NCBI GenBank assembly: GCA_902774265.1
Contig: CACYHR010000016.1
Coordinates: 1 to 39,615, forward strand
Reading direction: 5' to 3'
Source: an uncultured Eubacteriales bacterium
GTDB taxonomy: Bacteria > Bacillota > Clostridia > Peptostreptococcales > Anaerovoracaceae
DNA length: 39,615 bases
Every line of letters begins with the position of its first letter. Positions within the stretch are counted from its first letter, which is position 1. Positions 23,894-31,168 of the stretch are shown here, in pieces. A program made the translations under genes and the position numbers. Below the pieces are notes generated by a model. That model saw only the letters and a list, made by a program, of their open reading frames with translations. It was not told where the DNA came from and ran no database searches.

Positions 23894-24571
23894 ATGAGAG
23901 TGACACTTATAAGACATGGAAAGACCAGAGGCAATATAGAGAGGAGATTCTGCGGCTGCAGGACTGATGAGCCTCTGACGGAAGAAGGGCGTTCGGCTCT
24001 TAAATGCATAGACGGAGCTGCAGAGGACAGCCTTATTTTTGTAAGTCCTATGCTGAGGGCCCGTGAAACCGCCGGAATACTGTTCCCGGGACGCGATCTT
24101 ATCGAGGTCGATGAACTGAAAGAGATGGATTTCGGAATCTTTGAGCCTCACAATCATGAGGAACTGGATGGAAATCCTGATTATCAGGCGTGGATAGACA
24201 GCGGCGGAACGATGCAGGTACCGGGCGGTGAGAGCATGAAGAGTTTTGTCCAAAGGACAATGACCGGACTCGCAAAGGCAGTGAAGCATGCCTCATCGAA
24301 TGATACGGATGAAATTTATATAGTAGCGCACGGCGGAACGATAATGTCGGTAATGGGTGCTCTTACGCATCTGAATTATTATGACTTTCTGGTCGAAAAC
24401 GGATGCGGCTTTACTTTTGATCTGGAGGTGGATGATGCAGGGAATATCGTTGCTGCAGGCACATATGACAGCTTTCGCAGCGGGGTACGTGCTGGATCTT
24501 CTGATAGGGGATCCTCACAGAATGCCTCATCCGGTAAAATGGATAGGTTCGTTGATCGCATTTTCAGATAG
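23894..24571 (+). CDS. cobC: Alpha-ribazole phosphatase CobC, histidine phosphatase family
   Basis: Removes the phosphate from alpha-ribazole phosphate or cobalamin phosphate. The RHG motif is at the very start (MRVTLIRHGKTRGNIERRFCG), and the second conserved histidine is in VAHGGTIMSVMG near 139. I prefer ATG 23894, which has GGAGA eleven bases upstream and brings RHG to the normal place; ATG 23876 would add six residues. The core ends near residue 185. The last 40 residues (YDSFRSGVRAGSSDRGSSQNASSGKMDRFVDRIFR) are Ser/Arg-rich, outside the normal family length, and are read from DNA that encodes the start of cbiB in another frame. Assignment to CobC rather than a general phosphoglycerate-mutase-like phosphatase rests on context. 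Confidence 0.85.
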   Translation: MRVTLIRHGKTRGNIERRFCGCRTDEPLTEEGRSALKCIDGAAEDSLIFVSPMLRARETAGILFPGRDLIEVDELKEMDFGIFEPHNHEELDGNPDYQAWIDSGGTMQVPGGESMKSFVQRTMTGLAKAVKHASSNDTDEIYIVAHGGTIMSVMGALTHLNYYDFLVENGCGFTFDLEVDDAGNIVAAGTYDSFRSGVRAGSSDRGSSQNASSGKMDRFVDRIFR

Positions 24572-25439
24572 AAAACTGCTCGGAGATATCACGGATCCTG
24601 CAAAACGTGATCCTGCTGCAGAGAGACGGCATGGAGCATTTCTTGTTCTTATCGTTTTAACTGTGACTGTGTTCGCTGCAGCGGCTTTGATGATCACAGC
24701 GTACAGCATTTCAACTGCAGCCGGTATCATAGCTGAAACGATTCTCACCTGCTATACGCTTGCAGCAGCAAGCCTTCGCAGAGAGAGCATGAATGTATAC
24801 GAAGAGCTTGAAAAAGGAGATCTCGAAGGAGCCAGGAGAGCTGTATCGATGATAGTGGGACGTGATACCGCGGTGCTCGATGAAAAAGGCGTCACTAAGG
24901 CTGCGGTAGAGACTGTAGCAGAGAATTTCTCTGACGGTGTGATCGCTCCCATGCTGTATGACGCAGTGGGCGGACCGGTCCTCGGTCTTGCCTATAAGGC
25001 TGTAAATACCATGGATTCCATGATAGGATATAAAAATGACCGCTATCAATGGTTCGGGACTGCGGCTGCGAAGCTCGATGATATAGTTAATTATATCCCT
25101 GCAAGGATAAGTGCTCTGCTCCTTATAGCTTCGAGCTCTTTTGCGGGAAGAGATTATGATGCGGCGTCTGCATTCAGGATATGGAAGAGGGACAGGCGCA
25201 ATCATAAAAGCCCTAATGCTGCACAGACAGAAAGCGCCTGTGCCGGTTCACTGGGACTGCAGCTGGCGGGCGATGCAAGTTATTTCGGTAAAATCGTTCA
25301 TAAGCCGACGATAGGTGATGATACAAGACCTATAGAGTCTTATGATATAGTAAGGGTAAACAGACTGATGATCATTTCATCAGTACTTGGGGAAATCATA
25401 TGTCTTCTGGCTATATTTTTGATGAGTACAATAAAATGA
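24435..25439 (+). CDS. cbiB: Adenosylcobinamide-phosphate synthase CbiB
   Basis: Attaches the aminopropanol (phosphate) arm to cobyric acid at the membrane. 334 residues, several membrane helices. Family landmarks: AFAAGYVLDLLIGDPHRMPHPVKWIG near 12-38, MIVGRDTAVLDEKGVTKAAVETVAENFSDGVIAPMLYDAVGGPVLGLAYKAVNTMDSMIGYKNDRYQWFGTAAAKLDD in the middle, and NAAQTESACAGSLGLQLAG near 275. I start at ATG 24435, six bases after GGAGG (24424-24428). ATG 24465, nearer the canonical start, has no comparable site. Either way the gene begins well inside cobC, in another frame. The end overlaps the next gene by 40 bases. The usual symbol in aerobes is cobD; I use cbiB to avoid confusion with the decarboxylase. 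Confidence 0.94.
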   Translation: MQGISLLQAHMTAFAAGYVLDLLIGDPHRMPHPVKWIGSLIAFSDRKLLGDITDPAKRDPAAERRHGAFLVLIVLTVTVFAAAALMITAYSISTAAGIIAETILTCYTLAAASLRRESMNVYEELEKGDLEGARRAVSMIVGRDTAVLDEKGVTKAAVETVAENFSDGVIAPMLYDAVGGPVLGLAYKAVNTMDSMIGYKNDRYQWFGTAAAKLDDIVNYIPARISALLLIASSSFAGRDYDAASAFRIWKRDRRNHKSPNAAQTESACAGSLGLQLAGDASYFGKIVHKPTIGDDTRPIESYDIVRVNRLMIISSVLGEIICLLAIFLMSTIK

Positions 25440-26539
25440 GTGATGAGGCTCATGCCAAGGCTGAGGGGAGAGTTCTCAAAAAAAAGGAGGAACCCGATAT
25501 TATAGCCGACAGAGCCAGTCACGGTGGTGATATATACAGAAACAGGGTAAGACTCGATTTTTCGGTCAGTCTTAATCCCATGCCTCTTCCGCAGAGCGTA
25601 ATGGATGCGGCTCTTATAGGGCTGAGCGAGATGCATCAGTATCCGGATCCGGTCCAGCAAAAGCTGAGAGAGAGCATTGCTTCCGTTGAAAACGCTGCTG
25701 TACGCAATGTTATATGTTCTAGCGGTGCATCCGAACTGCTTATGTCAGTATGTCACGCTTTCAGACCCCGCAGGGCTCTCGTGACTGCACCGTGCTATTC
25801 AGGTTATGAAAGAGCTCTCAGCGCAGTGGGTGCTGAGATCATCAGGTATCCTCTGGATGAGAATAACGGTTTCAGGCTTGATGACGGATTGTTGTATACA
25901 CTTCCCGGCGAAGATATAGATATGGTTATACTTGCCGATCCGAACAATCCGGACGGAAAGCTTATGGATGCGAAGCTCAAGAGGCGGCTGGCGGATGTCT
26001 GTGACGGTATGGGTATTACCCTTGTTATAGATGAGTGTTTCCTGCCTCTCACAGTCCGCGGACTTGAAAGTGATCCGATCAGGGGCAGCGCGCTGCATCT
26101 GAGAGCCTTCACAAAATCATTTGCAATGCCTGGCATCAGGATAGGATACGTGCTTTCCGCAGATACAAAAAAACTTTCGGAGATATCCCGGCACCTGCCG
26201 GAATGGAATGTTTCGCGAATCGCCGAGAGAGCGGGTGAAGCAGCTGCAGAGGTGATGCGTAATACATCATATATGAAGAATTCCGTAACATATATAAATG
26301 CGGAAAGGCGCAGGCTGATGCAGGGCCTCGGCATGATGGGAATAAAGTTTTATGACAGTGATGCAAATTTCATTCTGTTCAGGAGCAAACCGGGATTATA
26401 TCAGAAACTGCTTTCCAGGGGAATAATGATAAGACGATGCTCGGATTACAACGGGCTTGACGACAGCTATTACAGAATAGCTGTCAGGAATCGTGAGGAT
26501 AATGATGTGCTTCTCAGAACGTTAAAAGAAATACTCTGA
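25400..26539 (+). CDS. cobD: L-threonine-O-3-phosphate decarboxylase CobD (PLP-dependent)
   Basis: Makes (R)-1-aminopropan-2-ol phosphate, the arm used by CbiB just upstream. 379 residues of the fold-type I aminotransferase family, like HisC: HGGDIYRNRVRLDFSVSLNPMPLPQSV near 35-62, SSGASELLMSVCHAF near 110, ADPNNPDGKLMD near 182, and the PLP lysine (about 239) in FTKSFAMPGIRIGYVLS. Context decides CobD over HisC. Two starts are possible: ATG 25400 has GGGGA seven bases upstream and overlaps cbiB by 40 bases; ATG 25436 gives a four-base ATGA overlap and a protein 12 residues shorter. The family's usual start fits either. Confidence 0.9.
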   Translation: MSSGYIFDEYNKMSDEAHAKAEGRVLKKKEEPDIIADRASHGGDIYRNRVRLDFSVSLNPMPLPQSVMDAALIGLSEMHQYPDPVQQKLRESIASVENAAVRNVICSSGASELLMSVCHAFRPRRALVTAPCYSGYERALSAVGAEIIRYPLDENNGFRLDDGLLYTLPGEDIDMVILADPNNPDGKLMDAKLKRRLADVCDGMGITLVIDECFLPLTVRGLESDPIRGSALHLRAFTKSFAMPGIRIGYVLSADTKKLSEISRHLPEWNVSRIAERAGEAAAEVMRNTSYMKNSVTYINAERRRLMQGLGMMGIKFYDSDANFILFRSKPGLYQKLLSRGIMIRRCSDYNGLDDSYYRIAVRNREDNDVLLRTLKEIL

Positions 26540-26548
26540 AATCGTATT

Positions 26549-27184
26549 ATGAGACCTGAAGAAATCGAAAAGAAAAGTTTTGAAATAATACATAATGAGC
26601 TTGCTGAAATGGGAATCGAGCTCGATCCCGAAAAAGATGCTGTGATCAGGCGGGCCATACATACTACAGCAGATTTTGAGTATGCTGAAAGTCTGGTCTT
26701 TTCCGAGAACGCCGTCCGGGCAGCAAGGGACCTTCTGGCCGGCGGAGCAGACATAGTTACGGATACAGGCATGGCTCTTTCGGGTATAAACAAAAAACGT
26801 CTGGCTGCATACGGAGGATCTGTCCGCTGCTATATGTCTTGCGAGGATGTCGCCCGGGAGGCGGCGGAGAGAGGCGTGACTCGCGCCTCCGTCAGCATGG
26901 AGCATGCAGCTTCGGATATAGCTGCTTCCGGCCGCAGGACTATCTTTGCTGTAGGAAATGCACCTACGGCGCTTATTACGCTGCGGGCTATGTATGATGA
27001 GGGACGCTTCAGACCTGATTTTATAATCGGAGTGCCTGTCGGATTTGTCAATGTTGTCGAATCCAAGGAACTTATAATCGATACGGATATTCCGTATATA
27101 GTGAACCGCGGGCGCAAGGGCGGGAGCAATGTAGCGGCCGCAATAGTGAACGCTCTGCTGTACGGGATAGATCCTGCGCGGTGA
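26549..27184 (+). CDS. cbiC: Cobalt-precorrin-8 methylmutase CbiC
   Basis: Moves the methyl group from C11 to C12 of the ring to give cobyrinic acid. 211 residues, normal for the family. The opening PEEIEKKSFEIIHNEL, the catalytic histidine (about 38) in RRAIHTTADFEY, and VTDTGMALSGINK, GNAPTALITL and GVPVGFVNVVESKE are all family signatures. It lies at the point where the locus turns from lower-loop to corrin-ring genes. Confidence 0.96.
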   Translation: MRPEEIEKKSFEIIHNELAEMGIELDPEKDAVIRRAIHTTADFEYAESLVFSENAVRAARDLLAGGADIVTDTGMALSGINKKRLAAYGGSVRCYMSCEDVAREAAERGVTRASVSMEHAASDIAASGRRTIFAVGNAPTALITLRAMYDEGRFRPDFIIGVPVGFVNVVESKELIIDTDIPYIVNRGRKGGSNVAAAIVNALLYGIDPAR

Positions 27185-27237
27185 AGTACAGCATCAAAAT
27201 ATGATTCCGGCCGGGTAACGGACTGTGAAGAAATGAT

Positions 27238-28455
27238 ATGATGAAAAATGATACCCTGAGAAAAGGTTTCACAACGGGGAGTTGTGCAGCTGCGGCCGCA
27301 AGAGCTGCATGCCTTATGCTGCTGACCGGTAATATTGCGGATAAGGTCTCACTGATCACACCAAAAGGACTTACATTTGACGCGGATATTCTGGATATAA
27401 CAAAAACAGAGGATTATGTCAGATGTGCCGTCAGAAAGGACGGAGGAGACGATCCGGACGTTACAACAGGTGCGCTTATCTATGCCGAAGTAAGATATGC
27501 AGATCCTGTTTCTGCAGCCTGCAGAGAAGGAAGATTTTCGGACGGATACAATGTCTGTGCAGCGGATGAAGAGACTGTACGCACTTCAGAGCCGCATATC
27601 ATCATAACAGGAGGTGAAGGCGTAGGCCGTGTAACAAGGCCGGGCCTGGATCAGCCTGTCGGAGAATATGCCATCAACTCAGTCCCGCGACGGATGATCA
27701 CGAAAGAACTCATGGAGATCTGCAGACTGTGTGATCACAGCGGTGATCTGAAGGTGACTATCTCTGTCCCCGGAGGATCGGAGATAGCGAAAAAGACTTT
27801 CAATCCGAGACTCGGGATAGAAGGCGGTATCTCAATAATAGGGACATCAGGCGTGGTGGAACCCATGAGTGAAAGGGCTATAGTCGATACAATAAGAGTG
27901 GAGCTCAGACAGAAGAAAGCTGAGGGAAACACGACAGCCTTTATTTCTCCGGGCAATTACGGTCTTGATTTCATGAAAGAGACCTACGGAGCTGATCTTG
28001 ACCGCAGTGTCAAATGCAGCAATTTCATAGGAGAAACGATCGATATAATAGTTCAGCTCGGTTTTGACAGTGTTTTGCTGACAGGACACGCAGGCAAGCT
28101 GGTCAAGATAGCGGGCGGAATAATGAATACACATTCACATATGGCTGACTGCAGGATGGAGATAATAGCTGCAGCTGCAGCAAGAGAGGGCGCTGATAAT
28201 GCCCTGCTCGTCAGGATACTGGACTCGCTTACGACAGATGAAGCGTTTCATGCTCTGGACGAAAACGGGCTGATCAGGCCGGTATGTGCGGGGATAATGG
28301 AAGGGATACTGAAGCATCTCGAAAAGAGGGCAGAACTGTCTGCCGGAAACGGATCGCTGCCGCGTATTGAATGCATCATGTATACAAAGGAGCATGGACT
28401 GCTTGCCGCATCAGAGGGCGCAGCAGATCTCATAAAGCAGATGTATTTCGCATAG
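27238..28455 (+). CDS. cbiD: Cobalt-precorrin-5B C1-methyltransferase CbiD
   Basis: Adds the methyl group at C1 using S-adenosylmethionine. 405 residues. Diagnostic start LRKGFTTGSCAAAAARAA, then ITGGEGVGRVTRPGLDQPVGEYAINSVPRRMI near 120-150, GTSGVVEPMSE near 202, and LTGHAGKLVKIAGGIMNTHSHMADCRMEIIAAAAA near 280-315. Two consecutive ATGs (27238 and 27241) are possible starts. A 53-base gap from cbiC holds no site of note. Confidence 0.96.
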   Translation: MMKNDTLRKGFTTGSCAAAAARAACLMLLTGNIADKVSLITPKGLTFDADILDITKTEDYVRCAVRKDGGDDPDVTTGALIYAEVRYADPVSAACREGRFSDGYNVCAADEETVRTSEPHIIITGGEGVGRVTRPGLDQPVGEYAINSVPRRMITKELMEICRLCDHSGDLKVTISVPGGSEIAKKTFNPRLGIEGGISIIGTSGVVEPMSERAIVDTIRVELRQKKAEGNTTAFISPGNYGLDFMKETYGADLDRSVKCSNFIGETIDIIVQLGFDSVLLTGHAGKLVKIAGGIMNTHSHMADCRMEIIAAAAAREGADNALLVRILDSLTTDEAFHALDENGLIRPVCAGIMEGILKHLEKRAELSAGNGSLPRIECIMYTKEHGLLAASEGAADLIKQMYFA

Positions 28456-28474
28456 AATCTGATTAAGAAAAGAA

Positions 28475-29326
28475 ATGGAAAATCATAAAAATATAAGAAC
28501 AGATGCACAGAAGAACACGAATAAGAACCCGCAGGTGTATTTTGTAGGAGCGGGGCCGGGTGCAGCGGATCTTATAACGGTGAGGGGGATGAAGCTTATA
28601 GGCATGGCTGATGTCATCATCTATGCCGGTTCGCTTGTAAATCCTGAACTGCTCGGATATGCGAAGCAGGACGCCGAGATACATAACAGCGCCTACATGA
28701 CTCTTGAGGATGTCATAGATGTCATGAAAAAGAGCGCTGATTCAGGCCTTACTGTCTGCCGACTGCATACGGGAGATCCCAGCCTTTACGGCGCTGTAAG
28801 GGAACAGATGGATGCCCTTGACGAACTCGGGATCCGCTATGAATCATGCCCGGGCGTTTCGGCGGCTTTCGGAGCCGCGGCGGCAATGGATCTTGAATTT
28901 ACTCTTCCGGGCATATCGCAGTCTCTTATTATAACAAGGATGGCAGGAAGGACTTCCGTGCCTCCTAAGGAGAGCATAGAGAGCTGGGCTGCTCATGATT
29001 CGACCATGGCTGTTTATCTCAGCACCGGAATGCTGGCTGAACTGAGCAAAAGACTTATCGACGGAGGATACAGAGAGGATACTCCGGCAGTGATCGCGAG
29101 CAGGGCAACATGGCCTGACGAGGGATATTTCCGCTGCACTGTAGCTGCGCTTGCAGAGACTGCGGCCGAACACGGCATCACTAAAACAGCACTTATCCTG
29201 GTTGGCGATGTTTTAGGCGGAAAAGATTACGAAAAATCCAGGCTTTATGACAAGGGCTTTGCGACAGGGTTCAGACCAGCTTCAACGGACGGCAGGAGTG
29301 ATGATGCTGACGGCGGGCAGCTCTGA
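28475..29326 (+). CDS. cbiF: Cobalt-precorrin-4 C11-methyltransferase CbiF
   Basis: SAM-dependent methylation at C11. 283 residues with the tetrapyrrole methylase fold: VYFVGAGPGAADLITVRGMKLIGMADVIIYAGSLVNPELL near 22-62, LHTGDPSLYGAVREQMDALDE near 97, CPGVSAAFGAAAAMDLEFTLPGISQSLIITRMAGRTSVPPKES near 128-170, and ATWPDE near 210. The order of motifs (AGSLVNP, TRMAGRTPVP-like) is specific to CbiF/CobM. The first 20 residues are a polar extension (NHKNIRTDAQKNTNKNPQ), and the tail is also polar. Confidence 0.95.
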   Translation: MENHKNIRTDAQKNTNKNPQVYFVGAGPGAADLITVRGMKLIGMADVIIYAGSLVNPELLGYAKQDAEIHNSAYMTLEDVIDVMKKSADSGLTVCRLHTGDPSLYGAVREQMDALDELGIRYESCPGVSAAFGAAAAMDLEFTLPGISQSLIITRMAGRTSVPPKESIESWAAHDSTMAVYLSTGMLAELSKRLIDGGYREDTPAVIASRATWPDEGYFRCTVAALAETAAEHGITKTALILVGDVLGGKDYEKSRLYDKGFATGFRPASTDGRSDDADGGQL

Positions 29327-29340
29327 TTCAGCGCAGACTT

Positions 29341-30327
29341 ATGGCAATGGATGCAGTAATAATCACATTCACAAAAAAAGGATATGAGCTCGGCAGATTT
29401 ATCAGAGACAGTCTTGACGGATATGAAAGCAGACTGGTGTTCAGAGATGCCGTTATTCAGGACGTCTGCAAAGCAGCTTTTGAAAAGGCGGTCCCTCTTA
29501 TATTTATAGGAGCGGCCGGTATAGCCGTCAGAACTGTTGCTCCTTTTATAAAGGACAAGCTGAGCGACCCTCCGGTGATAGTGATAGACGAACTCGGCAG
29601 ATTCGTTATTCCGATACTTTCGGGCCATATGGGAGGAGCAAATGAACTGGCTGCAAAACTGTCTGAATGTATGGCAGCCTCGTACAGTGCTGTTCCTGTG
29701 ATCACGACGGCAACTGATATAAACGGCGCTTTTTCAGTTGATCTCTTCGCAAAGGAAAACAGCCTCAGCATCATGAACAGGGACGGGATCGCAAGGGTCT
29801 CATCATCGGCGCTGGAAGGACGGCCTGTGACGGTTTCCGTCGAAGGCTTCCCGCCACAAAGGAAAGTGGATGTGCTTGTCAGCGAATCCATGCCGGAAGG
29901 ATGGCTCAGAGATGCGGCGTCTATCGTTCTCTGTCCTAAAAAATATGCGCTCGGCATGGGATGCCGCAGAGGCTTATCATTTGAGGAACTGAGAGACTTT
30001 GCAGAGAAAGTGATGCGTGAAAAAGACGTCAGCCTGAGAGACGTCGGATGCATTGCTACTATCGATATCAAAAGAGCTGAAGCAGGGCTCAGGGCTCTTT
30101 CTCAGGCATGGAGAGTGCCGCTGATAACATTCGAAGCGGAGCTGCTGGCAAAGGCGCCGGGAGAATTCTCACATTCTGAATTTGTTATGGCAAAAACAGG
30201 CGTAGATAATGTTTGCGAACGAGCAGCAGTGCTTGCAGCGGGACCCGGATCGGAGCTTATAGTCCGCAAACGCGCGGAGAACGGAATGACGGCGGCGATT
30301 GCGGCCGTGGAGTCCGGTCTCAGATGA
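29341..30327 (+). CDS. cbiG: Cobalt-precorrin-5A hydrolase CbiG
   Basis: Opens the delta-lactone ring and releases the two-carbon fragment as acetaldehyde. 328 residues. The N-terminal domain has IFIGAAGIAVRTVAPFIKDKLSDPPVIVIDELGRFVIPILSGHMGGANELA near 56-106; the C-terminal domain has LGMGCRRGLSFEEL near 203 and TIDIKRAEAGLRALSQAWRVPLITFEAELL near 240-270. Both parts are complete. No clear ribosome site precedes the ATG, and 14 bases separate it from cbiF, so translation is probably re-initiated. Confidence 0.95.
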   Translation: MAMDAVIITFTKKGYELGRFIRDSLDGYESRLVFRDAVIQDVCKAAFEKAVPLIFIGAAGIAVRTVAPFIKDKLSDPPVIVIDELGRFVIPILSGHMGGANELAAKLSECMAASYSAVPVITTATDINGAFSVDLFAKENSLSIMNRDGIARVSSSALEGRPVTVSVEGFPPQRKVDVLVSESMPEGWLRDAASIVLCPKKYALGMGCRRGLSFEELRDFAEKVMREKDVSLRDVGCIATIDIKRAEAGLRALSQAWRVPLITFEAELLAKAPGEFSHSEFVMAKTGVDNVCERAAVLAAGPGSELIVRKRAENGMTAAIAAVESGLR

Positions 30328-30374
30328 AAATCTTTTGAAAAGATTATTAAAATACATAAAGAAAGAATGATTAT

Positions 30375-31127
30375 ATGGACACTGCGGGAGATAATAGAGG
30401 AAGGATAACAGTTATAGGCATCGGACCGGGAGCGGAATCGATGATGACTCTGCAGGCGCTGCGTGCTCTGGATCAGGCTGATGTGATAGTCGGTTATAGC
30501 GTATATCTTGATCTGCTCGGAGAGAGGTTCAGAGGCAAGGAAATGCTTTCGACTCCTATGAAACAGGAAGCGGAAAGATGCAGGATGTGTTTCGAAGAGG
30601 CGGCGAAAGGGAAAAATGTTGCCATGGTATGCAGCGGAGATGCCGGAATATACGGCATGGCCTCTCTGATGTTTGAGATCGGAGAGGGATATGCAGGCGG
30701 CGCGGAGATAGAAATATTGCCGGGCATTACTGCAGCTTCGAGCGGAGCCGCGGTATTGGGCGCGCCTCTCAACCACGATTTCTGCGTGATCAGTCTGTCA
30801 GACCTGCTGACACCGTGGGAGCTGATCGAAAAAAGACTGAGAGCAGCGGCGGCAGGTGATTTTGCCATCGCAATCTATAATCCGTCGAGCAAAAAGCGCC
30901 ATGACTATCTTAAGAAAGCGTGCGATATACTGATGGAGATTGTCGAAGCTGAAAGGGTCTGCGGATATGTACGCAGCATAGGCAGGGACGGCGAAGAATA
31001 CAGGACCTGCAGTCTGGCCGAACTCAGGGATGCAGAGGTCGATATGTTTACTACTGTATTTATAGGTAATTCGCAGAGCCGCATAAGCGGAGGCAGAATG
31101 ATAACACCGAGAGGTTACGTGATCTGA
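30375..31127 (+). CDS. cbiH: Cobalt-precorrin-3 C17-methyltransferase CbiH
   Basis: Methylates C17 and contracts the ring. 250 residues with GRITVIGIGPGAESMMTLQALRALDQADVIVGYSVYLDLL near 9-48, VCSGDAGIYGMASLMFE near 86, ILPGITAASSGAAVLGAPLNHDFCVISLSDLLTPWELIEKRLRAAAAGDFAIAIYNPSSKKRHDYL near 113-178, and TTVFIGNSQSRI near 222. All are specific for CbiH/CobJ. Length is that of a stand-alone enzyme without the extra domain seen in some clostridia. Confidence 0.95.
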   Translation: MDTAGDNRGRITVIGIGPGAESMMTLQALRALDQADVIVGYSVYLDLLGERFRGKEMLSTPMKQEAERCRMCFEEAAKGKNVAMVCSGDAGIYGMASLMFEIGEGYAGGAEIEILPGITAASSGAAVLGAPLNHDFCVISLSDLLTPWELIEKRLRAAAAGDFAIAIYNPSSKKRHDYLKKACDILMEIVEAERVCGYVRSIGRDGEEYRTCSLAELRDAEVDMFTTVFIGNSQSRISGGRMITPRGYVI

Positions 31128-31168
31128 TAAAGATCACGATGTAAGATAAAGAATCGCAGGAGACAGCA

